DNA of 11,350 bases from CAZJBP01 sp964544115 (GCA_964544115.1 CAZJBP010000121.1:1-11350); one strand, 5' to 3'. Numbered from the stretch's first letter, positions 1 to 8,305 are shown. Numbers and translations: made by a program. Notes: generated by a model from the letters alone, not told the origin.

Positions 1-644
1 CCGTACCCGATGTTTTCCGCCCCGGCCAGTCCTTGAAAGGCGAGGGCCACCACGCGGTCGCCCAGGAGGATGGGGCCGCCGCTGTTGCCCGGGTTGATCG
101 CGGCATCGACTTGAAGCACCAGGTGCTGATCCACACCGCTGTGGGAGTAGACGCTGTAGTCGATGCGCGACACCACGCCCCGGGTGACGGAGATGCGGCT
201 TCCTCCGAGCGGGAAGCCCAGCACGGTGACTTCCTCGTTAAGCGCAGGCAGTTGGGATGCCATCCGCATCGGCCGGACCCCGGTAAAAAACGCCGGGTCC
301 ATCGGCTCCAGGATGGCCAGATCGCAGTCGTGTCCCGTGAAGGTGACCCGAGCCGGATAGCGTCGGGGGTCGCCATCGCGCTGGACCTCGATGAAGCGCG
401 CGTCCGAGACTACGTGGGCGTTGGTGAGGATCCGCAGGCCGGCGATCACGAACCCCGAGCCGGAGCCGTAGTCCGGGGGGAGCATCTGCCAGGGCATGGC
501 GTAGTCCGGGCGCTGTGTCGTGACGTAAACCCGGACGACGGCGCCCTGCAGACGCGGCGATATGGCGGCAGCCTGTGCTCGGTTGCCCGCCGAAGTCGCC
601 AGCAGCAGAAACGCGACCCAAAGCAACCTGCCTGCTCGACGCAT
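1..644 (-). CDS. Deg9-like HtrA (S1C) serine protease, C-terminus cut by window edge
   Basis: This is an envelope-targeted trypsin-fold protease of the HtrA/Deg type, which degrades or processes misfolded proteins. Reading the minus strand from the ATG at 644 gives 214 residues that stay open to the window edge. Residues 1-26 form a signal peptide (MRRAGRLLWVAFLLLATSAG followed by a small-residue stretch). The catalytic triad is intact: His77 in LTNAHVV, Asp108 in HDCDLAILE and Ser188 in NPGNSGGP. The pattern around it (SGFVIAG, VLGFPLGG, ISVTRGVVSRI, AFQ and ENIGY) matches the Deg9 branch better than DegP/DegS. Deg9 proteins are usually over 450 residues with PDZ-type domains after the protease domain, so more than half may lie off the left edge. 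The start is supported by GAAGGAG at 653-659, eight bases upstream. The protease assignment is firm; the Deg9 subtype rests on remembered motifs. Confidence 0.9.
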   Translation of the reverse strand, partial: MRRAGRLLWVAFLLLATSAGNRAQAAAISPRLQGAVVRVYVTTQRPDYAMPWQMLPPDYGSGSGFVIAGLRILTNAHVVSDARFIEVQRDGDPRRYPARVTFTGHDCDLAILEPMDPAFFTGVRPMRMASQLPALNEEVTVLGFPLGGSRISVTRGVVSRIDYSVYSHSGVDQHLVLQVDAAINPGNSGGPILLGDRVVALAFQGLAGAENIGY

Positions 645-733
645 CGACCACGCTCCTTCAACAACGTCCAGGAACCGCGCCGCGTTTCCATGTGCTGCGA
701 CCCGGATCGCAACGATGACGCCCGCATTTGGGA

Positions 734-761
734 TTGCCTGAGTCACAGCGAGGGGGATAAT
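734..761 (+). promoter_or_regulatory. Candidate sigma70-type promoter for the 811-951 small gene
   Basis: TTGCCT (734-739) and GATAAT (756-761) are separated by 16 bases and would start transcription near 768, about 43 bases before the ATG at 811. The segment is in the 166-bp divergent spacer between the protease gene (minus) and the small gene (plus) and is locally AT-richer than its surroundings. On the other strand the same spot reads TATTAT, which could serve the protease gene, but I see no matching -35 box there. Confidence 0.35.
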
Positions 762-810
762 AGCCGCCCGCGTTTATGGATGCAGGGAAAAAGAGCACGC
801 GGGGAACGTC

Positions 811-951
811 ATGGGGCTGAATGATCGCGACTACATGCGGGCGAGTGCGCCCCAACGGAACCGCAGCTCCCGCCGACCCGCCGGCCCGACGCTGGCGCAG
901 CGGCTGAAGTTCTGGCTGTGGCGTCTGCTGCGGATCAAAAGAGGTACTTGA
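811..951 (+). CDS. 46-residue basic small protein with N-terminal GLNDRDYMR motif
   Basis: A short open frame encodes 46 residues. It starts MGLNDRDYMR, continues with a strongly basic Arg/Pro/Ser-rich linker (about residues 11-26), and ends in a short amphipathic, Trp-containing helix-like segment (LAQRLKFWLWRLLRIKRG). I recall the motif G-L-x-D-R-D-Y at the N-termini of small proteins and of some rhomboid-type membrane proteins in diverse bacteria. That argues for a real gene, but no function follows. A GGGGA stretch (801-805) lies five bases upstream, and a candidate promoter lies at 734-761. The last 17 bases overlap the end of the convergent minus-strand gene. The basic amphipathic tail could bind membrane or nucleic acid, which is only a guess. 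The gene may be missed by annotators because of its length. Confidence 0.5.
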   Translation: MGLNDRDYMRASAPQRNRSSRRPAGPTLAQRLKFWLWRLLRIKRGT

Positions 952-1477
952 CCCAGCCCTGAACCTCGATGTCGCCGGCCTCGAAATCGCCGAGGTCACC
1001 CCAGTCGGCGAACGGATACGCCGCGAAGACGTCAATGGCGATGGACCCCATCGGGACGCTGATGCCCAGCAGGAACTGGTAGTAGAGGTCGGTCCACTCG
1101 TCCTTGACTTCCGGATCTTCGCTTGAATACGTGATGTAGCTGCCGAGGACGCCTGCGCCGCCGCGCCAGACGTTGTCCTTGAAGATGAGGTTGAGCTGGG
1201 GCGTGATCACGGTGTCGATCGTGTTGGTGCGGTTGGCGTTGTCCGCGAAATCGACTCCGAGCTGCCAGTAAGCGGCGCTCTCGTGATACTCGTAGGCGAT
1301 TCCGTACGACAGGTCGCCGTCGTCGTATGGGTAGTCTTCGAAGGTGGAACTCAGCGCGTGGGTGCGCACGCCAACGCCTAGAGCGCTTTGAGTGGAGGGC
1401 GTCCCTGCATGCGTCGCGGGTGTCGCCATCCACACCGTCGCCAGACCCGCCAGCAGAATGCCGAGGTATTTGTTCAT
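935..1477 (-). CDS. Small secreted outer-membrane beta-barrel-like protein
   Basis: The protein has 180 residues. A signal peptide covers residues 1-24 (Lys3, hydrophobic core LGILLAGLATVWMA, cleavage likely after THA). The mature part alternates hydrophobic and polar residues in strand-like stretches (ALGVGVRTH, LSYGIAYEYH, YWQLGVDFA, TPQLNLIF, GGAGVLGSYITY, YYQFLLGISV, GSIAIDVFAAY, DIEVQGWVKYLF). It is acidic and rich in Tyr, Trp and Gly. It ends in Phe, as outer-membrane barrel proteins usually do for BAM recognition. At about 156 mature residues it would fit an 8-stranded barrel. I cannot assign a named family. It is convergent with the 46-residue gene and divergent from the importer operon. 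The ATG at 1477 directly precedes the signal peptide; the upstream ribosome binding site is weak. Confidence 0.75.
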   Translation of the reverse strand: MNKYLGILLAGLATVWMATPATHAGTPSTQSALGVGVRTHALSSTFEDYPYDDGDLSYGIAYEYHESAAYWQLGVDFADNANRTNTIDTVITPQLNLIFKDNVWRGGAGVLGSYITYSSEDPEVKDEWTDLYYQFLLGISVPMGSIAIDVFAAYPFADWGDLGDFEAGDIEVQGWVKYLF

Positions 1478-1550
1478 GGCCCGCAGGATAGCCCGCGGCG
1501 TCCGCGAGATGCAAGTGCTTTGGTGGGGGCGTGTTCAGGTCAGTCGTGTC

Positions 1551-1579
1551 TTGTCAGGGCAGGCTCGCTGGGTCATGAT
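1551..1579 (+). promoter_or_regulatory. Candidate sigma70-type promoter for the importer operon
   Basis: TTGTCA (1551-1556) and CATGAT (1574-1579) are spaced by 17 bases; transcription would begin near 1586. This leaves about 25 bases of leader before the ATG at 1611. It also argues against using the in-frame ATG at 1575, which would lie inside the -10 box. It sits in the 133-bp spacer between the divergent beta-barrel gene and the operon. Confidence 0.35.
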
Positions 1580-1610
1580 CCTGGCATGGGTCGTGGTCCG
1601 GGGGGCGTGG

Positions 1611-3380
1611 ATGATGCGGTCGGTGGCAGGGCGAGTGATGGCGGTTGTGGCGTGGCTGGCGTGCGCGGCAGGCGCCGAGCAGGTGTTTCCGCCGCCCGAC
1701 TGGGAGGACCGGCCCAACCCTCTGGCCAGCCCGGACGCCGTGCCGGGCGGCGAACTCTCGGCCTACGGAGGGCAGTATCCCCAGAGCTTTAACTACTACC
1801 TGGACAACAACTCCTTCACCTCGGAGATCTTCTCGTCCCTCTATGAGTCGCTGCTGGGGATGGACTCTCTGACGGCCGAGTATGCGCCGGGTCTGGCCTG
1901 CCGCTGGACGATCTCGGATGACAAGAAGACATTCACGTTCCGGCTCGACCCGCGTGCCCGTTGGAGCGATGGCCGCCCCGTGACGGCCGAGGACGTCGTC
2001 TGGACCTACCAGGCGATCATGGACCCGAAGAACCTGACGGGGCCGCACAAGGTGGCGCTGGAGCGCTTCGAGCCGCCGGTGGCGCTGGCCGCGAACGAGG
2101 TCCGCTTTACCGCCCACGAGGTGCACTGGGAGAACCTGGGTGCGGCTGGGGGGTATCGCGTCCTGCCGAAGCATGTGTCTGCCGGGGTCGATTTCAACAA
2201 GATCAACTTCGAGTTTCCTGTCGTCTCCGGGCCGTACCGCCTCGGCGAACTCCGGGAGGGCATCTTTGTGCGACTGGAGCGCCGCAAGGACTGGTGGGGA
2301 TGGGCGCGCCCCAGCCAGCGCCACACCTGCAATTTCGACACGGTGACCTTCCGTTTCTACGCCGAGCAGGAGAACGCGTTCGAGGCGTTCAAGAAGGGCC
2401 AGCTCGACCTGTACCCGGTCTATACGTCGCGGCTGTGGATCAACGAGACCTCCGGCGATCGGTTTCGCCGCAACTGGATCGTCAAGCAGCGCATCCGCAA
2501 CCACGGTCCGATTGGCTTTCAGGGCTTCGCCATGAACATGCGCCGGTTCCCCTTCGACGACCTGCGCGTGCGCAAGGCCATGTGCCATTTGCTGAACCGT
2601 GAACGGATGAACCGCACGATCATGTATAGCCAGTACTTCCTGCACCGCTCGTACTACGAGGACCTTTACTCGCCGCAGAACCCTTGCACGAATACGCTCT
2701 ACGGGTTCGACCCCGCCGCCGCGCGCGAACTCCTGAAGGCCGCCGGCTGGACGGCGAACCCGCGAACGGGCCTTCTCGAACGCAACGGCCGCCCCTTCTC
2801 CTTCCGATTCCTGACCAATTCATCTACGAGTGACCGCTTCCTCGCGATCTACAGAGAGGACCTGCGCAGCGCCGGAATCGAGATGGTCATGGACATGAAG
2901 GATTGGGCGTCCTGGACGAAGGAGATGGAGGAATTCAATTTCGACATGACGTGGGCCGCGTGGGGTGCGGGCCTCTTCAAGGAGCCGGAGAGCATGTGGG
3001 CCTCGAAGGAGGCCACTCGCCGCGGCGGCAACAACATCACGGGCTTTCAGGATCCCGAGGTGGACCGGCTGGTCGACCAGCAGAAGACCCTTTTCGATGT
3101 GGCTGAGCGCCATGCGATCTGCCGGCAGATCGACGCGCGGGTGGCGGCGGCGTGTCCCTATGCGCTCCTCTGGAACCTGGACTTTGTCCGCCTCCTCTAC
3201 TGGAACAAGTTCGGCACGCCCTCCACGGTGCTCTCCAAGTACGATGGCGAGGCCTCGGCGTATTGGTACTGGTGGTCCGACCCCGACTCCGCGGCCGATC
3301 TGCGCGACGCGATCAATGCCGGCGAGTTTCTGCCCGCCAGCCCGCCGCAGGTTGACTTCGACGCCGTGTTCCACCCGTAG
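1611..3380 (+). CDS. Peptide ABC importer solute-binding protein (SBP family 5, YejA-like)
   Basis: This periplasmic receptor captures the substrate and delivers it to the two permeases encoded downstream. The 589-residue protein has a signal peptide in residues 1-22 (MMRSVAGRVMAVVAWLACAAGA); the Cys in WLAC is not in a good lipobox. The family-5 signature lies at about 109-130: FRLDPRARWSDG followed by RPVTAEDVVW. Typical later blocks follow: SGPYRLGE (206-213), FDDLRVRKAMCHLLNRE (315-331) and the C-lobe segment DPEVDRLVDQ (481-490). Length and motifs such as GGQYPQSFN and the late YWYWWSD fit YejA, which takes up oligopeptides and microcin C in E. coli. The open frame extends upstream to 1392, but earlier starts would put long non-signal sequence ahead of the signal peptide. 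The substrate cannot be read from sequence; a noncanonical peptide or peptide-like compound is as likely as plain oligopeptides. Confidence 0.93.
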   Translation: MMRSVAGRVMAVVAWLACAAGAEQVFPPPDWEDRPNPLASPDAVPGGELSAYGGQYPQSFNYYLDNNSFTSEIFSSLYESLLGMDSLTAEYAPGLACRWTISDDKKTFTFRLDPRARWSDGRPVTAEDVVWTYQAIMDPKNLTGPHKVALERFEPPVALAANEVRFTAHEVHWENLGAAGGYRVLPKHVSAGVDFNKINFEFPVVSGPYRLGELREGIFVRLERRKDWWGWARPSQRHTCNFDTVTFRFYAEQENAFEAFKKGQLDLYPVYTSRLWINETSGDRFRRNWIVKQRIRNHGPIGFQGFAMNMRRFPFDDLRVRKAMCHLLNRERMNRTIMYSQYFLHRSYYEDLYSPQNPCTNTLYGFDPAAARELLKAAGWTANPRTGLLERNGRPFSFRFLTNSSTSDRFLAIYREDLRSAGIEMVMDMKDWASWTKEMEEFNFDMTWAAWGAGLFKEPESMWASKEATRRGGNNITGFQDPEVDRLVDQQKTLFDVAERHAICRQIDARVAAACPYALLWNLDFVRLLYWNKFGTPSTVLSKYDGEASAYWYWWSDPDSAADLRDAINAGEFLPASPPQVDFDAVFHP

Positions 3381-3384
3381 CCGC

Positions 3385-3418
3385 GACAATACATGTTCCG
3401 GCCGGAACATTTATTGTC
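3385..3418. repeat. 34-bp near-perfect palindrome between binding-protein and permease genes
   Basis: The centre is the perfect palindrome ATGTTCCGGCCGGAACAT (3393-3410). The arms extend outward with one mismatch (3392 against 3411) to GACAATA on the left and TATTGTC on the right, pairing 16 of 17 positions. It begins five bases after the stop of the binding-protein gene. As RNA it would form a long hairpin with almost no loop. No T-run follows, so it is not a classic terminator. It could stabilise or partly terminate the upstream message so that binding protein exceeds permease, as the REP element between malE and malF does. It could also be a dispersed palindromic repeat or a dimeric-protein binding site. 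No second copy is in this window. Confidence 0.7.
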
Positions 3419-3537
3419 CTGCGGGCTCACGGCGGACGGGCGCACCAGCGGGCCGGCTCGTCCGGAAGGGCGTGCTCGGGGCGGGGCTTGATTTCGGGGG
3501 GGCGGTGACCTATGTAGGAGGCCGCTTCAGACGCGTC

Positions 3538-4581
3538 ATGGACCGAACGAGCTATTTCATTCGACGACTGCTCCTGGTGATCCCGACCTTCATCGGCATC
3601 ACGCTCGTCTGCTTCGGCATCACCCAGTTCGTCCCCGGTGGGCCGGTTGAGCAGGCGGTAATGCGGATGAAGGGGCAGGGCGGGGGCGAGACCGGGCGGG
3701 CTACGGCGGCAGCCTCGCAGTCGGTGTCCGAGGAGTACCGCAAGCAGATCATCGCGCATTTCGGCTTCGATCAGCCCTTCCACGTGCGATACATGCGCTG
3801 GCTCGTGCGGGACCGCCTGGGCATGCGGATGGAATCGTACAAGTTTCCGAACAAGACGGCCTGGCAACTGATCCGCGAGCGGTTCCCCGTCTCCCTGACA
3901 TTCGGCATCACCGGCTTCCTCCTCAGCTACCTCGTCTGCGTGCCGCTGGGGATCGCCAAGGCGCTGCGCCACGGTTCGCGCTTCGACGCCGCGTCGAGCG
4001 CGGCGGTTTTTGTCGGCTACGCCATCCCGGCGTTCGCCTTCGGCATGCTGCTCAAGATGCTGCTGTGCGGCACGGTGGACCCGCTGTTCGATGCCTTCCC
4101 GCTGGGCGGATTCCAGTCGGACCATTACCAGGCGCTGTCCCTGGCCGGGCGCATCCGCGACCGGGCCCACCACATGTTCCTGCCGGTGCTGTGCTACATG
4201 GTGGGGAACTTCGCCGTGCTGACGCTCCTGATGAAGAACTCCCTGCTGGACCAGATCGGGCGCGACTACATCCGCACGGTGCTCGCGCGCGGCGCCACCA
4301 GCCGGCGCGCCATCTGGGGGCATGCGTTCAGGAACAGCCTGATCCCGATTGCCACGGGCTTCGGCGGCATCCTGACCGTAATGTTTGCCGGCTCCGTGAT
4401 CATCGAGCAGGTCTTCGAGATCCCCGGCATGGGGCGGCTGAGCCTAGAGGCGGCGGTCGGGCGCGACTACGCAGTGTTCATGGGCATCCTCTCACTGACC
4501 TCCATCCTGGGGCTTCTCGGCAACATCCTGTCGGATTTCTGCTACGTGATTATCGACCCGAGGATCAGCTTCCAGAAATGA
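3538..4581 (+). CDS. Peptide ABC importer permease 1 (YejB-like)
   Basis: This inner-membrane subunit has 347 residues and forms half of the transport channel. The first membrane segment is at about 9-30 (RRLLLVIPTFIGITLVCFGI) and is followed by the family motif QFVPGGPVEQ (30-39). A periplasmic stretch (about 40-115) contains the YejB-type insert rich in Gly/Gln and the block HFGFDQPF. Five further hydrophobic segments lie at about 120-140, 153-176, 212-235, 270-290 and 313-333. The cytoplasmic coupling loop (EAA-like, 243-270) reads DYIRTVLARGATSRRAIWGH onward to NSLIP. E. coli YejB is 364 residues, so the protein is full length. The best ribosome binding site (AGGAGG, 3516-3521) lies an unusually long 16 bases before the ATG, but no in-frame start is closer. 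The stop overlaps the next ATG (ATGA), indicating translational coupling. Confidence 0.93.
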   Translation: MDRTSYFIRRLLLVIPTFIGITLVCFGITQFVPGGPVEQAVMRMKGQGGGETGRATAAASQSVSEEYRKQIIAHFGFDQPFHVRYMRWLVRDRLGMRMESYKFPNKTAWQLIRERFPVSLTFGITGFLLSYLVCVPLGIAKALRHGSRFDAASSAAVFVGYAIPAFAFGMLLKMLLCGTVDPLFDAFPLGGFQSDHYQALSLAGRIRDRAHHMFLPVLCYMVGNFAVLTLLMKNSLLDQIGRDYIRTVLARGATSRRAIWGHAFRNSLIPIATGFGGILTVMFAGSVIIEQVFEIPGMGRLSLEAAVGRDYAVFMGILSLTSILGLLGNILSDFCYVIIDPRISFQK

Positions 4582-6188
4582 AACGCCTGCTGACAGCCTG
4601 GGCGGACCCGGTCACGCGCAAGCGATGGCGCCGCTTCCGGCGCCACCGGCGGGCGTTCGCGTCGCTGCTGTTGCTGACCGGTCTGTGGGGGGTGAGTCTC
4701 GGGGCGGAGCTGATCGCCAACGATCGGCCGCTCTATGTGCGCTTCGAGGGCCGGTCTTTCTTCCCCGTGTTCCGGTTCTACCCCGAGGATGCGTTCCTCC
4801 ACAACGGTAACCGGACGCGGACGGACTACCGCGCGCTGCGCCGCCACGCGGCGTTCGCCGCCGCCCCCGGCAACCGCATGATCTTCACGCCCGTACCGTT
4901 CGGCCCGTTCGAAAGCCTGGACCCGGCGTCTCTGCAGGCGGAGCCGACCGTGACGGTATCGCTGGATCGCATGCCGCGGGTCGCCCGCGTGGACGTGGCG
5001 CCGGGCGACCTGCGCGTGCTCCGGGCGGAGGACGCCGGCCCGTTCTTCGGCGCTGACGATGCCGCCGTGCCGGGGATGTTGCTGACGGCGCGCGGGCCGC
5101 TGCCGCGCGCGTTCCTGGACGCGCTGGCCGACCGGCGCGCCAACCGCGCCGCGCCGCGTCTGGACGTGCGGGTGCCCCAGGCCGGTGGCGGCGGGCTCGG
5201 AGAGGCGGTGCTGACGCTATCGACGTACGTTCCCCGCGAGCAGGCGCCCGCGACGGTGCGGGTCCTGATGCGGGAGCCGATGTCCGAGGGCAAAGCCGTG
5301 CGGATCGACATTGGCCCGGATGGTCGCGAGCGTGGAAACGTGCCGGAGGTGTGGGGCGCACTTGATCCGTCCACGCGGCAGAAGCTGGTCCAGTTGGCCG
5401 TTCAGGGGCACGAAGCACCGGTGTTCTGTGACCCGGTGCTCGACCGCGGGCGCCTCTACCGCGTGGAGTTCCGCAAGAACGATGTGTCGTGGCCGTACGG
5501 GCCCGTGCGCGGCCACTGGTTCGGCGTCGATTCGTCGGGGCGGGATGTCCTGGCCCGCGTGCTCTACGGGCTGCGCACGTCGCTGACGTTCGGCCTGCTG
5601 CTGGTTGCCGCCTCGATGGCGCTGGGCGTGATCGTCGGGGCCATCCAGGGCTATTACGGGGGCTGGGTCGACATCGCGGGGCAGCGCTTCACCGAGGTCT
5701 GGAGCGCGCTCCCGTTTCTCTACATCATGATCCTGCTCGGGTCGGTCTACGGGCGCGGCCTCCTGCTGCTCCTGTTTTGCTACGGCATCTTCAACTGGAT
5801 CGGCATTTCGTACTACGCCCGGGCGGAGTTCTTCCGTCTCCGGCGTCAGCCGTTCGTGGACGCGGCCCGGTGCCTGGGCGTGCCCGCGCGCCGCATCATG
5901 AGCCGGCACATCCTGCCCAACGCCCTGACGCCGGTGATCACGTTCGTTCCCTTCTCGCTGGTCGGCGCGATCGGCGTGCTGGCCGCTCTGGACTACCTGG
6001 GGTTCGGCCTGCCGCCGCCGACCCCGAGCTGGGGGGAACTGCTCCAGCAGGCCCAGCAGTTCCGCTGGGCGTGGTGGCTGATCCTGTATCCGTCGCTGGC
6101 GATCTTCACGGTGATGCTGCTGGGCGTGTTCATCGGCGAGGGCGTGCGCGATGCGTACGATCCGCGCCCGTTCAGCCGAATGGAGTAG
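4578..6188 (+). CDS. Peptide ABC importer permease 2 (YejE-like) with enlarged periplasmic domain
   Basis: This is the second channel subunit, 536 residues long. A basic cytoplasmic N-terminus (to about 26) precedes the first membrane segment (27-45). The YejE hallmark GAELIANDRPLYVRFEGRSF (42-61) follows, then FFPVFRFYPE. The conserved WFGVDSSGRDVLARVLYG (314-331) leads into the transporter core, with hydrophobic segments at about 334-356, 377-391, 394-412, 450-476 and 498-520. The coupling loop VDAARCLGVPARRIMSRHIL (427-446) is intact. E. coli YejE has 341 residues. The excess of about 195 lies between residues 100 and 310, on the periplasmic side between membrane segments 1 and 2, and looks beta-rich with short helices. 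I do not recognise the inserted domain. The core membrane assignment is firm. The gene overlaps its predecessor by four bases. Confidence 0.92.
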   Translation: MKRLLTAWADPVTRKRWRRFRRHRRAFASLLLLTGLWGVSLGAELIANDRPLYVRFEGRSFFPVFRFYPEDAFLHNGNRTRTDYRALRRHAAFAAAPGNRMIFTPVPFGPFESLDPASLQAEPTVTVSLDRMPRVARVDVAPGDLRVLRAEDAGPFFGADDAAVPGMLLTARGPLPRAFLDALADRRANRAAPRLDVRVPQAGGGGLGEAVLTLSTYVPREQAPATVRVLMREPMSEGKAVRIDIGPDGRERGNVPEVWGALDPSTRQKLVQLAVQGHEAPVFCDPVLDRGRLYRVEFRKNDVSWPYGPVRGHWFGVDSSGRDVLARVLYGLRTSLTFGLLLVAASMALGVIVGAIQGYYGGWVDIAGQRFTEVWSALPFLYIMILLGSVYGRGLLLLLFCYGIFNWIGISYYARAEFFRLRRQPFVDAARCLGVPARRIMSRHILPNALTPVITFVPFSLVGAIGVLAALDYLGFGLPPPTPSWGELLQQAQQFRWAWWLILYPSLAIFTVMLLGVFIGEGVRDAYDPRPFSRME

Positions 6189-6196
6189 GGGGGCAG

Positions 6197-7226
<1,030 letters not shown>

Positions 7227-7243
<17 letters not shown>

Positions 7244-8259
7244 GATCCGAAATCTCAAGACCTGGTTCCCGATCCGCCGGGGCGTTCTGGCGCGGACGGT
7301 TGGACACGTGCGCGCGGTGGACGGGGTAAGTCTGTCCGTTGGCAAGGGCGAGACGCTCGGTCTGGTGGGTGAATCCGGCTGCGGCAAGACCACCGTGGCG
7401 CGATCGGTCCTGGGGTTGGACCCGATCAGGGAAGGCGAGGTGCGATTCGACGGCCGGTCACTGGCGGCCGCCGATGGGGGTGTCGGGCGCGACGTCCGGC
7501 GCCGCATGCAGGTTGTCTTCCAGGACCCGTTTGCGTCGCTGAACCCGCGCATGACCGCCGGGGACATCGTCACCGAAGGCCTGCTCGAGCACAGGCTGAT
7601 CGCCTCGGCAGAACGCGCGGCGCGGGCCGTGTCGCTGCTGGCGGAGGTGGGTCTGGACGCGGACGTGGTGCATCGGTTTCCGCACGAGTTCTCCGGCGGC
7701 CAGCGGCAGCGGATCAGCATCGCGCGGGCTGTCTCCATGCGGCCTTCGCTGATCATCTGCGACGAAGCCGTCAGCGCGCTGGACGTGTCCGTGCAGGCGC
7801 AGGTGATCAACCTGCTGCTGGATCTACGGCGGTTGCACGATCTGTCGTACCTGTTCATTTCCCACGACCTCAGCGTGGTGCGGCACATTTCAGACCGCGT
7901 GGCGGTGATGTACCTCGGCCGGATTGTGGAGACGGGCGCCGCCGGCGACGTCATCGACCGCCCCGTTCATCCGTACACGCGTGCGCTGATGTCCGCGATT
8001 CCGCGCGTCGGCGCCAGCCGCGAGGGGCGCCTCCTGGTGCAGGGCGATGTGCCCTCTCCCGCACGCCCCCCGGCGGGTTGCCGCTTCCACCCCCGCTGTC
8101 CGTTCGCGGTCGACGCGTGCAGCCGGATCGATCCTCNNNNNNNNNNCGCCGCGTGATCCTGCGGAGCTGATCAGCAAGGGGATCGATCCTCAGCTTGAGC
8201 CCTTCGGTGAGAAGTCCGTCGCCCGCACCGTTGCGTGCCTGCGCAAGGGGGAGATATAG
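7227..8259 (+). CDS. Peptide ABC importer ATPase 2 (OppF/DppF type), interrupted by assembly gap
   Basis: This is the second ATPase of the importer. Up to the gap it encodes 303 residues: Walker A GESGCGKT (48-55), Q-loop Gln99 in VFQDP, signature FSGGQ (155-159), Walker B LIICDE (175-180), H-loop His213 in ISHD, then HPYTRALMSAIP (248-259) and C285, C291, C298. Ten Ns (8137-8146) follow. The sequence after the gap is in a different frame at the written gap size, but its frame reads IDPQLEPFGEKS and then VACLRKGEI before the stop at 8257-8259. That supplies the fourth cysteine expected in this family, so I treat it as the same gene's C-terminus. The ATG at 7227 is preferred over 7221 because GGAG (7217-7220) is six bases upstream. 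It overlaps the previous gene by 17 bases. E. coli YejF carries both ATPase halves in one chain; here they are separate. Confidence 0.88.
8137..8146. other. Assembly gap (10 Ns)
   Basis: Ten unresolved bases, the conventional size for a gap of unknown length, fall inside the C-terminal coding part of ATPase 2. The 12-mer GGATCGATCCTC stands immediately before the gap (8125-8136) and again 33 bases after it (8180-8191), in matching reading phase. This suggests that the two contig ends may in fact overlap there. Confidence 0.95.
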
Positions 8260-8305
8260 ACCGTGGAAGCCTGCCGTCGGTCTCGCTGCTAACCGGGAGA
8301 TGAAC

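Noticed and set aside
33..824. Plus-strand 263-codon open frame across the left end
   Set aside because: The opposite strand encodes a protease with an intact catalytic triad and signal peptide; the plus-strand product is an Arg/His-rich shadow that also runs through the promoter spacer.
1392..1610. Upstream extension of the binding-protein frame with several earlier ATG codons
   Set aside because: The extension overlaps the start of the divergent beta-barrel gene, lacks family similarity, would bury the signal peptide more than 70 residues into the protein, and covers the candidate promoter at 1551-1579.
3488..3516. TTGATT and TATGTA spaced by 17 bases before the first permease gene, a possible internal promoter
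   Set aside because: The -10 box matches the consensus at only three of six positions, and transcription starting near 3523 would exclude the only Shine-Dalgarno sequence.
4065..4577. Open frame extending upstream of the second permease start
   Set aside because: It overlaps the first permease gene in another frame and reads as Arg/Pro/His-rich out-of-frame sequence; the ATG at 4578 with an ATGA overlap and a normal YejE N-terminus is the start.
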